A stretch of 64,000 nt of DNA from Candidatus Nitrosymbiomonas proteolyticus (GTDB lineage Bacteria; Armatimonadota; Fimbriimonadia; Fimbriimonadales; Fimbriimonadaceae): assembly GCA_017347465.1 (NCBI GenBank), contig AP021858.1:744001-808000 (forward strand). The letters run 5' to 3'. Shown here one piece after another: positions 16,365 to 25,355 of this stretch. Both the position numbers and the translations under genes were made by a program. Below the pieces are notes generated by a model, which was not told the DNA's origin, made no database searches, and saw only the letters and a list, made by a program, of their open reading frames with translations. Numbering within the stretch: the stretch's first letter is position 1; every line of letters begins with the position of its first letter.

Positions 16365-17558
16365 TCAGAAGGGACGGACCGCCAAGGCGACCATTGCCCG
16401 GATTCCGTACGGTATCGCGTCGTCGTTGAAGTCGAACTGGGGCGTGTGAACGCTCGCGTAGCCGTCTTCTCCCGGCGGAATGAGGCCGAGCTGAAAGAAG
16501 CAAGCCGGGCATTCCGTGCCGTAGAAGCTGAAATCCTCGCCGCCCATGGTCTGCTCTCCCTGATCGCTAACGCTGTCCCTTCCCAACTCCTCGCCCACGA
16601 CTTCCATGAATCGGCCGACGGCTTTCACGTGATTCGAAGTTACGGGGTAGCCCTCGACCCAATCGATCGAGGCTGTCATGCCGAAGGCCTGGGCGACGCC
16701 CTCGCACACTTCGCGGAAGCGTTGCGCGATCGTCGCGCGGGTCTCGGGCAAGAGCGTTCTCACCGTCCCTCGAATTCGCGCGAACTCCGGGATGATGTTG
16801 ACCGCCGAACCTCCCTCGATCTGACCCACGGTCACCACCAGAGAGTCCAAGGGGTCGGCGTTGCGAGAGGCCAGCGATTGGAGCGCGGTCACGAGGTAAG
16901 CCGCGGCGGCGATCGGATCGCGGGTCGTATGGGGCGCGGCGGCGTGACCCCCTCTTCCTTCGAGAACGACTTCAAACGTGTTGGTGGCCGCCATCATGGG
17001 GCCGACGCGAGTCGCGAGCTTGCCGAGGGGCAGCGTGGTCCAGCCATGCAGCCCGAAGATCATGTCGGCTGGCTTGCCGAGGACCTTGCCCGACAGGACG
17101 CCGTCTTGGACCATCTTTTGGCCCCCGGCCCCGCCCTCTTCCGCAGGCTGGAACAGAAGGAGAACATTGTTGGGTCGGCGGGTCGAATGAGCCAGCGTCC
17201 TCGCTGCGCCGAGAAGGATGCTGGTGTGGCCATCGTGTCCGCAGGCGTGCATCACTCCTTCATGCTGGCTCGCGTAAGGCTTGCCGGTAGCTTCGTGAAT
17301 CGGAAGAGCGTCCATGTCGGCGCGAAGGGCGATGGTGGGCGCTGATGCGGGGTTATCTGTTGCCGGGAGCCACCCCAAGACACCGGTCCCGCCCGCCAGT
17401 CCGGCCACGGACTCGACTCCAGCCGCGGCAAGCTCACGCTCAACGACCGCTGAGGTTCGCCGCTCCTGGTAGGCGAGTTCGGGGTGGGCATGGAGATCGT
17501 GACGAAGGTCCAGCACCGCGCGGATCAAGGGTTCGGTGGGCTCGATGACGGCGGACAT
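16365..17558 (-). CDS. M20 family metallopeptidase / amidohydrolase
   Basis: A 397-residue enzyme of the hippurate hydrolase/N-acyl-amino-acid amidohydrolase group. Metal-binding motifs are complete: IALRADMDALPIHE near 75, MHACGHDGHTSILLG near 108, the EEGGAGG pair near 140, and a late His in YASVHTPQFDF. The dimerisation insert (GRGGHAAAPH) is present. The acyl-amino-acid substrate cannot be told from sequence. It converges on dapB and is divergent from the DUF6544-like gene with the start codons nearly overlapping. Confidence 0.93.
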   Translation of the reverse strand: MSAVIEPTEPLIRAVLDLRHDLHAHPELAYQERRTSAVVERELAAAGVESVAGLAGGTGVLGWLPATDNPASAPTIALRADMDALPIHEATGKPYASQHEGVMHACGHDGHTSILLGAARTLAHSTRRPNNVLLLFQPAEEGGAGGQKMVQDGVLSGKVLGKPADMIFGLHGWTTLPLGKLATRVGPMMAATNTFEVVLEGRGGHAAAPHTTRDPIAAAAYLVTALQSLASRNADPLDSLVVTVGQIEGGSAVNIIPEFARIRGTVRTLLPETRATIAQRFREVCEGVAQAFGMTASIDWVEGYPVTSNHVKAVGRFMEVVGEELGRDSVSDQGEQTMGGEDFSFYGTECPACFFQLGLIPPGEDGYASVHTPQFDFNDDAIPYGIRAMVALAVRPF

Positions 17559-17564
17559 GGTGAG

Positions 17565-17570
17565 ACTTTA
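17565..17570 (-). promoter_or_regulatory. -10 element (TAAAGT) of the M20 peptidase gene
   Basis: TAAAGT on the minus strand ends 6 nt before the ATG at 17558, with no Shine-Dalgarno. Confidence 0.5.
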
Positions 17571-17595
17571 CCTAAGGCGGGTAAAAGGAGCCGAG

Positions 17596-18330
17596 TTGAC
17601 CACCCTCGATGAGCTTTGGAACTCGACCTCGCCCAGCGCCAAGACCTTCAGTGACGCCGCCGCTACGCTGGACGAACCCGTCCGTGCCTACTTCGCTCGA
17701 ACGTTCTCACCCGGAGCCGTCCTCCCCCGCGCGGCCCGGCTCAGAATGCACGGCGAGATCAAGCTGAACCGCTGGCTCCCGTTCGAAGCCGAACAGGTCA
17801 TCCACCTCGACCGAGGGATGGTGTGGAAGGCCAAGGTCCGGATGGGAAGGATGCGAATCTCCGGTTGGGACCGCGTGATCGGGGGCCGCGGCGACATGGT
17901 TTGGAAGCTGTTTGGCCTAGTCCCGATGCTGAAGTCTTCGGGTCCGAACGTCGACCGCTCCGCGATCGGCCGCTATCACGCCGAGAGCATTTGGCTTCCC
18001 TCTCGCCTCTTGGAGCGAGCCGAGTGGCTCAGATCCTCCCAGCAAGGGAGCCTCGAAGTGAGCCTGAGCGATTGGGGTCAGGCCACAACCCTCCGGCTCA
18101 CGACGAACCAAACGGGCGACTTGGTCTCCGTCGCCTCCAACCGGTGGGGGAATCCGCAGGGAAAGGAATATGCCGAGCATCCGTTTGGCGCATGGATCGA
18201 GGAGTCGCGCGCTTTCGAAGGAATCACGATCCCCACGAAGGTGAGGGTCGGCTGGTTCTTTGGTTCCCCTCAGTTCGAAACCGACGGCGAGTTCTTCCGC
18301 GCAGAGGTTACTTCCGCGATCTTCAAGTGA
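17596..18330 (+). CDS. DUF6544-like protein
   Basis: A protein of 244 residues resembling the DUF6544/DUF6920 group of unknown function: ARLRMHGEIKLNRWLPFEAEQ, then VWKAKVRMGRMRISGWDRVI, GRYHAESIWLPSRLL and a C-terminal GWFFGSPQFETDGEFF. No catalytic motif is evident. The start is set at TTG 17596 because AAAAGGAG lies 5 nt upstream. The frame remains open back to 17536, which would overlap the divergent M20 gene. No signal peptide is seen from this start. Confidence 0.75.
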   Translation: MTTLDELWNSTSPSAKTFSDAAATLDEPVRAYFARTFSPGAVLPRAARLRMHGEIKLNRWLPFEAEQVIHLDRGMVWKAKVRMGRMRISGWDRVIGGRGDMVWKLFGLVPMLKSSGPNVDRSAIGRYHAESIWLPSRLLERAEWLRSSQQGSLEVSLSDWGQATTLRLTTNQTGDLVSVASNRWGNPQGKEYAEHPFGAWIEESRAFEGITIPTKVRVGWFFGSPQFETDGEFFRAEVTSAIFK

Positions 18331-18400
18331 TTCCCCCTGAGTCCCGGCCCCCGTTTTCCCGATATGGAAATGGGGACCGGTGCTGGACCCACGGGGGAAG

Positions 18401-19150
18401 ATGCGCAAGCTCAAGATTAGCTCGATTGTGTGCTGCCTTTCGCTTGTCTCGGCGGGAGTCGCGAGGGATTCGGCTCCGGAGTGGAGCCGAGTGGCGTCGG
18501 ACGTTGCTTCGTACTTGGCTTTGGCGGTTCAAAACCTGGAGTCGGGGCAATGGCAGCGAGCCAATGCCTATTGTGAGTCCATTTTGCTCGGCGACGAGAT
18601 CACGTACTGCGTGATCGTTCGCAGCGACCAGCCCCAAGCTGCAAGTCGGGCGATCGAGGCGACCCAGATGGGTCTCGCCGTCTGGGAGCAGGCGCTTCGG
18701 CGCGAGGTTCGGTTTGTGCGTACGGAAGACCTTCGCACGGCGGATATCGCGCTCATTTTCCAGCCGAGGGTCCTTTCGGGAGGGCGGCAGATCGCGGGCA
18801 AGATTCGCTGGCAGCGTCGCGTCGTCGAGCGAAACGGCGGGTACTCGCCGACGTTCACGGCGGACGCCCACTTGAGCCTTATGGACCCCAACTCCAGGGC
18901 ACTCAGTTCACGAGCGCTTGCCCACTCCATCGCTCATGAAGTCGGACACGCGCTCGGACTGGAAGAGAGCAACTCCGCCCAAGGAGTGATGGGCCCGATC
19001 TCTCCTCAAGGGACGGGTTTGTTTGTGAGCGCGGACGACCTCCGAGTCTTGCTGGAGTTGAGGCAGCGCGCGGCCGAGATTCAGCAGCAAAGCCTTTGGT
19101 CCGGATTCGAGCCGTTCGGCGGGTATAAACCCGCAAGTGAAGCTCTCTGA
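18401..19150 (+). CDS. Secreted matrixin-like metalloprotease with altered zinc motif
   Basis: A 249-residue protein with a signal peptide (residues 1-23). The C-terminal half resembles an M10 matrixin domain: ALAHSIAHEVGHALGLEESN followed by a Met-turn-like QGVMGP. The first two zinc His and the catalytic Glu (HEVGH) are present, but the third ligand of HExxHxxGxxH is Glu instead of His. The ATG at 18401 is preceded by GGGGGAAG; a GTG at 18380 is the alternative. Its stop overlaps the start of the methyltransferase gene by 14 nt. Confidence 0.8.
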   Translation: MRKLKISSIVCCLSLVSAGVARDSAPEWSRVASDVASYLALAVQNLESGQWQRANAYCESILLGDEITYCVIVRSDQPQAASRAIEATQMGLAVWEQALRREVRFVRTEDLRTADIALIFQPRVLSGGRQIAGKIRWQRRVVERNGGYSPTFTADAHLSLMDPNSRALSSRALAHSIAHEVGHALGLEESNSAQGVMGPISPQGTGLFVSADDLRVLLELRQRAAEIQQQSLWSGFEPFGGYKPASEAL

Positions 19151-20948
19151 TGCGCTGGCCCAGCCCGTAGTCTGCGGTGACGGCGCGTACGGCACATTGT
19201 TGGCGGCTCGCGGATTCCCCAAGCAGCCTTACGACCTCGCCAACCTCGAAGCGCCCGAACTCGTTGCCGACCTGCACCGCCTTTACTTCGAAGCCGGCGC
19301 GGTGTTGATCGAAACCAATACGTTCACCGCCAATCGATTCCGCTTCGTCGATCTGCGCGACGACCTTTACGAGATCAACCGGGCAGGCGCGCGGATTGCG
19401 AAAGCGGCTTGCGGCGATGGCGCGGTGATCCTCGGCGCGATCGGACCTGCGGGCAAGCCCATGTACCCCCTGGGCAGCATTTCGTCAAGCGAAGTGATCG
19501 AATCCGCCCGTGAGCAGGCGCGAGCCCTCGAAGAGGGCGGGGTCGATGCGTTCCTGCTTGAGTCGTTTCTCGATCTCGATGAACTGGAGCGTGTCGTCGA
19601 GGGGGTGCGCCAGGCATCGAATCTCCCCATCATCGCCAGCAAGGCGTTTATCGAAGACGGCGAGGCGATCTCGGGCGGATTGCCCTACCAGTGTGCTAAG
19701 AGGATGGCGGCGATGGACGTGGCCGCCGTCGGGGCGAACTGCGTCGTTGGACCCCAAAGGATGCTGGACCTGGTGCGCATGATGACCGAAGCCACGTCGA
19801 AGCCCGTCCTGGCCTATCCGACCCCCGGAATGCCCACGCTCATCAAGGGCCGCGTCGCGTACGACACCGACCCAACTTACTTCGCAAAGGCCTGTCGCCG
19901 CCTCGCCGAAGAAGGCGCGACGCTGATTGGAGGTTGTTGCGGGACGACTCCGGATCACATCCGGGCGCTTTCTCAAGAACTCGGCCGGAGCCCGGTCCAG
20001 AGGGCGAAGCGAGCTTCCGTCGCTACTAGGGACTATGAGACCAAGCCGCTCGAGTCCACGCCGCGTACCGAGTTCGGCGAGCGGATCGCGCGTGGGGAAT
20101 CGACCTACAGCGTCGAACTCGACGTTCCTCGTGGGCTCAAGCTCGATCGCTTGATGGCGGACGTCGAAGCCGTTCGGGCGGCGGGCGCGCACACGATCAA
20201 CATTTCCGACGGCGCGAGGGCGCGACTCCGAATGAACCCAACGGCAGTCTGCCACCTCATTCAATCCACGACGGGCGCGGAGACCACGATGCACTTTTCC
20301 TGCCGCGACAGGAACCTCCTGGCGATCCAAGCCGACCTCCTGGGTTGCCACGCGCTCGGAGTGCGAAATGTCCTCGCCATTACCGGCGACCCGGCCAACA
20401 TCGGGGACTACCCTAGCGCGACCAGTGTGTTCGACGTCGACGCCGTGGGGTTGGTGCGAATCCTCGGAAGGCTGAACGAGGGGATCGACCTTGCCGGATA
20501 CGGGATCGGCAGGAAGTGCGGTTTCACGATCTGCGTGGCGTTCAATCCCGGCTCACCTCGCCCCGAAGTCGAACTCGTCCGACTCCAACAGAAGGCTGAC
20601 GCCGGGGCCCATGCGGTGTACACGCAACCCGTTTTCGACGAGAGCTTGGTCGAGATCGCCCTCGAATCCTGCAAGAAAGTGGGGCTACCCTGCCTGATCG
20701 GGGTGATGCCGCTACGCAACGCCCGGCACGCGGAGTTCATGCACAACGAAGTGCCGGGCATTCTCGTCCCGGAGAGACTCAGGGCGGCCTTGGCAGACGC
20801 GCCCGACGACGAGGCCGCGCTGGATTTGGGGATCGGCCAGGCCCTTCGGCTGGCCCGCTTGGCGAAGTCGGGCGGCGCTGGGGTCTACTTGATGCCGCCG
20901 GCGAATCGAATCACTGCGGCGGTGAAGGTACTCGAGGGGATTCGATAG
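19137..20948 (+). CDS. Bifunctional homocysteine S-methyltransferase / methylene-THF reductase
   Basis: A 603-residue fusion. Residues 1-290 form a homocysteine S-methyltransferase domain: GDGAYGTLL, IETNTFTANRF, GANCVVGPQ and the zinc motif GGCCGTTPDHI. Residues about 305-603 form a MetF-like flavoprotein domain (VELDVPRGL, HFSCRDRNLLAIQ, GVRNVLAITGDPANIGDYP). The pair would reduce methylene-THF and methylate homocysteine in one polypeptide, as in YitJ-type proteins. GTG at 19137 is the start and overlaps the upstream gene. Methyl donor specificity is not certain. Confidence 0.95.
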   Translation: MKLSDALAQPVVCGDGAYGTLLAARGFPKQPYDLANLEAPELVADLHRLYFEAGAVLIETNTFTANRFRFVDLRDDLYEINRAGARIAKAACGDGAVILGAIGPAGKPMYPLGSISSSEVIESAREQARALEEGGVDAFLLESFLDLDELERVVEGVRQASNLPIIASKAFIEDGEAISGGLPYQCAKRMAAMDVAAVGANCVVGPQRMLDLVRMMTEATSKPVLAYPTPGMPTLIKGRVAYDTDPTYFAKACRRLAEEGATLIGGCCGTTPDHIRALSQELGRSPVQRAKRASVATRDYETKPLESTPRTEFGERIARGESTYSVELDVPRGLKLDRLMADVEAVRAAGAHTINISDGARARLRMNPTAVCHLIQSTTGAETTMHFSCRDRNLLAIQADLLGCHALGVRNVLAITGDPANIGDYPSATSVFDVDAVGLVRILGRLNEGIDLAGYGIGRKCGFTICVAFNPGSPRPEVELVRLQQKADAGAHAVYTQPVFDESLVEIALESCKKVGLPCLIGVMPLRNARHAEFMHNEVPGILVPERLRAALADAPDDEAALDLGIGQALRLARLAKSGGAGVYLMPPANRITAAVKVLEGIR

Positions 20949-20983
20949 GTCGAGATCGCCAGGTTGCGATTCGATAAAGAACC

Positions 20984-21811
20984 ATGAACTGGAAAGGATG
21001 GCTCGCAGCGGGCGTGGGGGCAAGCGCAGGATTGCTGGTGTACGGCGCGCTCGTCGAGGCCAACCGGCTGGTCCTTGAGCGGCGAAGGCTGAAGCTCCGT
21101 GGATGGCCGGAGCGGCTTTCCGGCACGCGCATCGCTGTGCTCGCCGATCTTCACGTTCGGGACTCCTACTCTGAAGAACTGGCCGCGCACGCCGTCGCCA
21201 TGGCCCTCGACGAGTCTCCCGACTTCGTCGTTCTCGCGGGTGACCTTGTGGGCTACTGGAAACCCGAAAGCGTGGAGCGGATCGGCCGGGTCTTGGAGCC
21301 GCTGGTCTTGATGGAAGGCCGGGCGCTGGCCGTTCCGGGCAATCGTGAGTACTGGGACGGCGACCCCGACTTGCTCGAACCGATCCTCGACCAACTCAAC
21401 ATCCGGTTCCTTCGGAACGAGGCATGGCACAACGCCGGAATCACCTGGGTAGGAATCGATTCGGCCAACGTCGGAATGGCGGACCCGTTCCAAGCGATGG
21501 CGGCGGCGCACCTTATGGGTCACGAACCGATCGTGGTTGTGTGGCACGAGCCTGACCTGGTCGACTGGCTTCCGAGCGGGGGGGCGCTTCAGATCAGCGG
21601 GCACACGCACGGGGGCCAATTCCGAACGCCCTGGGGATGGCCGCCTATGACCACGCGGAATGGCAAGAAGTATCTCGAAGGGTTCTTCCCCGAAGCGCCG
21701 ACCCCGCTTTATGTCAGCCGCGGCGTGGGGGTTACCGGCCCTCCGTCTCGGCTGTTCTGCCCGCCCGAAGTGAGTCTCCTCATTGTAGAGCCCGGCGATC
21801 CGAGCGAGTGA
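20984..21811 (+). CDS. Membrane-anchored metallophosphoesterase
   Basis: A 275-residue calcineurin-like phosphoesterase with one N-terminal membrane anchor (residues 5-24). Metal-binding motifs occur in order: IAVLADLHV, VLAGDLVG, PGNREYW, VVWHEPDLVDWL and SGHTHGGQF. It matches the YkuE/UDP-diacylglucosamine pyrophosphatase-like group, but the substrate is not defined. It lies 35 nt after the methyltransferase/reductase gene and may be in the same transcript. Confidence 0.92.
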   Translation: MNWKGWLAAGVGASAGLLVYGALVEANRLVLERRRLKLRGWPERLSGTRIAVLADLHVRDSYSEELAAHAVAMALDESPDFVVLAGDLVGYWKPESVERIGRVLEPLVLMEGRALAVPGNREYWDGDPDLLEPILDQLNIRFLRNEAWHNAGITWVGIDSANVGMADPFQAMAAAHLMGHEPIVVVWHEPDLVDWLPSGGALQISGHTHGGQFRTPWGWPPMTTRNGKKYLEGFFPEAPTPLYVSRGVGVTGPPSRLFCPPEVSLLIVEPGDPSE

Positions 21812-21901
21812 CGCCTCAGCGTGCGGGCTACCGATTCGCAGCCATGAGGGTAGGGGGATGCGAGTGGGCCCCTCCGCAACGGGCGCCTTCGAGGAAGCGT
21901 C

Positions 21902-21907
21902 CATAAT
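21902..21907 (+). promoter_or_regulatory. -10 element (CATAAT) of the tRNA-Arg gene
   Basis: CATAAT lies 9 nt before the first base of the tRNA. The -35 region is not conserved. Confidence 0.4.
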
Positions 21908-21916
21908 CAAGCAGGC

Positions 21917-21992
<76 letters not shown>

Positions 21993-21997
21993 ACTCC

Positions 21998-22342
21998 CTA
22001 GGGAAGAACGTGGGGATAGAGGCCGGCCACGATCGAGCACGTGGGCCTCTCGCCGATCGCTCCGACCGTGTACACGCCCCCTGACGGGCAGTCTGGCTCG
22101 GTGCTGAGCTTGATGTAAATGGGCCAGATGTCCGCCATCGCGCAAGCGGCGCCTTCGGGGAGGTTGTTCTCCATTGCGTGCTGCTCCTTCGCGCTCTCGA
22201 TCTGCCTCAGGTTGGAGACGCACGCGCGCGCCTGCGACCGCTCCCTGGCTCGAATCCATTGGGGTACGGCGATCGACAGGATGATCCCGATAATCAGGAC
22301 CACGATCATGATCTCGACGAGGGTAAAGCCTCTCTTGCGCAT
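21998..22342 (-). CDS. Type IV pilin / type II secretion pseudopilin-like protein
   Basis: A 114-residue prepilin. It has the class III leader MRKRG followed by FTLVEIMIVVLIIGIILSIA, where prepilin peptidase would cut before Phe and where Glu5 is present. The soluble part is short with three Cys and a GVYTVGA segment, as in the short GspG/H-like proteins of Planctomycetes and Armatimonadota. No pilus assembly genes are nearby. The alternative start at GTG 22363 adds seven residues. Confidence 0.88.
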   Translation of the reverse strand: MRKRGFTLVEIMIVVLIIGIILSIAVPQWIRARERSQARACVSNLRQIESAKEQHAMENNLPEGAACAMADIWPIYIKLSTEPDCPSGGVYTVGAIGERPTCSIVAGLYPHVLP

Positions 22343-22468
22343 AAAGAGTTGTGTGCCAGGCACTCTCCCTGTCTAATGATCGGCTCTTTCGCGCCGCAAT
22401 AGAGGCCGAGGAGGGCCCGAGCGCCCCACTTTCGGCAATTCCTGTGAAATCACCGGCTTTTCGCGGAC

Positions 22469-24289
22469 TTACCCCTCGATTTCTTTCTGCAAGCGCTCGA
22501 CGAATTCGTCCACTTTCATGGGTCCCAAGTCGCCCGCCTCGCGGCTTCGCACGCCGACCGTTCCCGCTTCGATATCGCGGTCGCCGAGGATGAGCATGTA
22601 GGGGATCTTCTGAAGCTGATTCTCCCGAATCTTCTTGCCCAGCGTCTCGCGCCGATCGTCGACCTGAACGCGCATCCGCAAGCCTTCGCTAGGCCGCGCA
22701 TCGTAGCCTCTGAGACGGGTTGCGAGCGCTTGCGCGGCTTCGATATGGCGGTCGGCAATCGGCAAGATCGCGATCTGCACAGGCGCCATCCAGAGTGGGA
22801 ACGCGCCCGCGTAATGCTCGGTCAAGAATCCGATCATCCGCTCGAGCGACCCAAAAGGCGCGCGGTGAATCATGATCGGGCGGTGGGGCTTGCCGTCTTC
22901 TGCGATGTACTCGAGCTCGAATCGTTCGGGCAGAGAGTAATCGACCTGGACCGTGCCCATCTGCCACTCGCGCCCGAGCGCGTCTTTCACGATGATGTCG
23001 AGCTTGGGGCCGTAGAACGCCGCGTCGCCCACCGAAGTGAAATAGTCGATCCCCATTTCGTCGCAGGCGGTCGCAATTGCCGCTTCGGCCTGTCGCCAAT
23101 CGTCCGGGTGGCCGACGTACTTGTCGGAGTTCGGGTCTCGCGTTCCCAGCCGGAACGTGAGGTCTTCCAGCCCCAGTTTCTTGCGGGTCACCTGAATTAG
23201 GTCGACCACTCCCTTGAACTCCTCCAGAAGCTGGTCTTCCCGAACGAAGAGGTGGGCGTCGTCCTGCGTGAACCCTCGTACTCGCAACATCCCCGCAAGT
23301 TCGCCGCTCTGTTCGTAGCGATACACCGTCCCGAACTCCGCGAGCCGGACGGGGAGGTCGCGATAGCTTCGGAGTTGGGACCGGTAGATCTCAATATGGA
23401 ACGGGCAGTTCATGGGCTTGAGGATGAAGGTCTCCTTCTCCTCGTCTTCCATGAACGGGAACATCTTCTCCTTGAACGTGATGATGTGGCCCGATTTTTC
23501 GTACAGCTTGATCGACCCAATGTTAGGCGTAACGACGCCTTCGTAGCCTCGCCGGAGCTGTTCCTCCCGCATGAAGTCGTGCAGGACCTCCCGAAGGACC
23601 GCGCCCTTGGGAAGCCACAAGGGCAAGCCCGGACCCACCAAAGGCGAGAACTGGAACAAGCCCAACTCGCGGCCCAGCACCCGGTGGTCGCGCTTTTTTG
23701 CCTCTTCGAGGTTGTGCAAGTACAGTTCGAGTTCTTCGTGGCTCTCAAACGCCGTCCCGTAAAGCCGAGTCAGCATCTTGCTATTCACGTCGCCGCGCCA
23801 ATAAGCTCCCGCAATGCTCATCAGCTTGAAGTGGCGGATTTCCGACGTGTTCCCCACGTGCGGACCTCGGCATAGGTCGATGAACCTGCGAACTACGCCG
23901 TTGTGGCTGGCTTGCTGATCGAAGAAGCTGACCTCTTCGCCTTCGGGGATCGCTTCGAGAAGCTGCAGCTTGTACTCGGCCACATCCTCGCCTTGGCCGA
24001 GCGTGCATTCCTTGAGGATGATCTCCTCGGCCTCGGCCTTGTTGCTGGCGACCTTGCGCACGATCGCCTGGTTCAGAGCGGCCAGCTCCTTCATGCGCTC
24101 TTCGATCTTCGGAAGGTCGTCTTCCTTGAGGGCGACCGGCGAATCTACATCGTAATAGAAACCGTTCTCGATGGGGGGGCCGATCGCAAGCTTGATTCCT
24201 GGAACCAACTCCGTGAGGGCCTGGGCCATGAGGTGGGCGGCGGAATGGCGGAGTCGATAGAGATAGGATTCTTCGTAAGATGTGTTCAT
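22469..24289 (-). CDS. thrS: Threonyl-tRNA synthetase lacking the TGS domain
   Basis: A 606-residue class II synthetase for tRNA-Thr. It opens directly with the editing domain: RLRHSAAHLMAQAL (HxxxH) and FIDLCRGPHV near 170. The catalytic core has motif 1-3 features and the zinc ligands MNCPFHIEIY (Cys, His) and a late His in IMIHRAPFGSLER. The anticodon domain ends the protein. The usual N-terminal TGS domain of about 60 residues is absent. The ATG at 24289 follows GGAGGG with 8 nt spacing; upstream codons are non-coding leader. Confidence 0.96.
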   Translation of the reverse strand: MNTSYEESYLYRLRHSAAHLMAQALTELVPGIKLAIGPPIENGFYYDVDSPVALKEDDLPKIEERMKELAALNQAIVRKVASNKAEAEEIILKECTLGQGEDVAEYKLQLLEAIPEGEEVSFFDQQASHNGVVRRFIDLCRGPHVGNTSEIRHFKLMSIAGAYWRGDVNSKMLTRLYGTAFESHEELELYLHNLEEAKKRDHRVLGRELGLFQFSPLVGPGLPLWLPKGAVLREVLHDFMREEQLRRGYEGVVTPNIGSIKLYEKSGHIITFKEKMFPFMEDEEKETFILKPMNCPFHIEIYRSQLRSYRDLPVRLAEFGTVYRYEQSGELAGMLRVRGFTQDDAHLFVREDQLLEEFKGVVDLIQVTRKKLGLEDLTFRLGTRDPNSDKYVGHPDDWRQAEAAIATACDEMGIDYFTSVGDAAFYGPKLDIIVKDALGREWQMGTVQVDYSLPERFELEYIAEDGKPHRPIMIHRAPFGSLERMIGFLTEHYAGAFPLWMAPVQIAILPIADRHIEAAQALATRLRGYDARPSEGLRMRVQVDDRRETLGKKIRENQLQKIPYMLILGDRDIEAGTVGVRSREAGDLGPMKVDEFVERLQKEIEG

Positions 24290-24331
24290 AGCAGGACCCT
24301 CCCCGACCAAGGGAACGAATTGTCGTTTGAG

Positions 24332-24337
24332 ATTATA
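24332..24337 (-). promoter_or_regulatory. -10 element (TATAAT) of thrS
   Basis: Perfect TATAAT on the minus strand, 42 nt before the thrS ATG. It gives a short leader of about 35 nt containing the GGAGGG ribosome-binding site. No T-box stem or specifier is visible in the leader. Confidence 0.55.
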
Positions 24338-24424
24338 GCTTGCACGGCAAGGGGCCAGAGGGTCCTTCACGGGCTGTACTGGGTTCGTTCCTGCGGGGAC
24401 CTGTGCATTCTTGCCGGTTTGTTG

Positions 24425-24452
24425 TTGCAAAGAACCAATACTATCGTACAAT
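24425..24452 (+). promoter_or_regulatory. Promoter of the PEP-CTERM gene
   Basis: TTGCAA at 24425-24430 and TACAAT at 24447-24452 are separated by 16 nt and are followed by a leader of about 70 nt with AAAGGAG before the ATG at 24527. Confidence 0.45.
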
Positions 24453-24526
24453 GAAATGTGGCTGGGGTGAACGCCTCAACCGACTGGCTTTGGCCCCTTT
24501 TCGGGGCCGGCAAAGGAGACGACAAA

Positions 24527-25315
24527 ATGAATGCGAACTGCATACAGGGTTTCCGCGCCTTTGCGGGCGTTGCTTCCCTTGCACTCCTCTTCCCGATTGG
24601 GGCGGCGCAAACCGTCGAAGCAGGTACCGACCTCTGGGCCACGGCGAGCCCCGTGACCCTCGACATCGGCGGCATCGGACCCGTGGACTTCTGTGGCGCT
24701 CCGCCCGTGGACCCAACGCTTTGGGGACTTCCTCCCGGAACCGACACCGGCAACGCGGATACGGTCGTGCAGCGGCTCTCCGACGGCGACCTCTCCGGAG
24801 GCCCGGCAACGATTCCGATCGAGATCGTCGCGCTCTCGCTCACGAGCTGCGCCCCGATCACGGTGGACTTCGGCGGCGGACCCACCCTTTGGGACGTCCG
24901 TGTGGGCCTCTCGCAATTGGGTCCCTCGCAGGGCGCGATCATCGTTCAGGGAGGCCTGAGCGGAGGCACCTTTGACTCGACGTTCGTCGTTCGACCCATC
25001 TTCACGTTCACGGAGGTCGGAAATCCCCTCATGAACCACGTGATCGACGGCCAGCAACTTGTTTTCTGGGCCGACGACGCCCCTTGGTCTCCGATTCCGC
25101 CCGCGGGCGCGCAGCTAATTCAGGGTCCCTTTGGCGATCCCAGATTCAACTGTCACGTGGGCGCCCCTCCGGGAACGATGGACTTCTTCTTCCCGACCCC
25201 CGTCCTGTTCGGGGGCAATGGCAACTGGACCGTCAGCAATGCCGTGCCTGAGCCGGCCGCTTGCTTGGTGCTCGTGACGGGACTGGTGGGTTTACTGCGA
25301 AAGCGAAGAAGCTAG
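24527..25315 (+). CDS. PEP-CTERM sorted exported protein
   Basis: A 262-residue exported protein. It has a signal peptide (about residues 1-28), a Gly/Pro-rich beta-type body, and the C-terminal sorting signal VPEPAACLVLVTGLVGLLRKRRS-type: VPEP, a hydrophobic helix and a basic RKRR end. Such proteins are processed by an exosortase and displayed at or beyond the outer surface; no exosortase is in the window. The ATG at 24527 is chosen for AAAGGAG 8 nt upstream. It is divergent from thrS. Confidence 0.88.
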   Translation: MNANCIQGFRAFAGVASLALLFPIGAAQTVEAGTDLWATASPVTLDIGGIGPVDFCGAPPVDPTLWGLPPGTDTGNADTVVQRLSDGDLSGGPATIPIEIVALSLTSCAPITVDFGGGPTLWDVRVGLSQLGPSQGAIIVQGGLSGGTFDSTFVVRPIFTFTEVGNPLMNHVIDGQQLVFWADDAPWSPIPPAGAQLIQGPFGDPRFNCHVGAPPGTMDFFFPTPVLFGGNGNWTVSNAVPEPAACLVLVTGLVGLLRKRRS

Positions 25316-25339
25316 CGGGGAGGCTGCGTCGGTGGGAGC

Positions 25340-25355
25340 GGGGTCCTAAGGCCCC
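25340..25355. terminator. Possible bidirectional hairpin between converging genes
   Basis: GGGGTCC-TAA-GGCCCC forms a short GC-rich stem with one bulged T, between the PEP-CTERM stop and the nitrilase stop. There is no T-run on either side, so terminator activity is uncertain. Confidence 0.25.

Noticed and set aside
24290-24451. T-box riboswitch before thrS
   Set aside because: The leader from the TATAAT is only about 35 nt long, and no specifier, T-box sequence or antiterminator is present.
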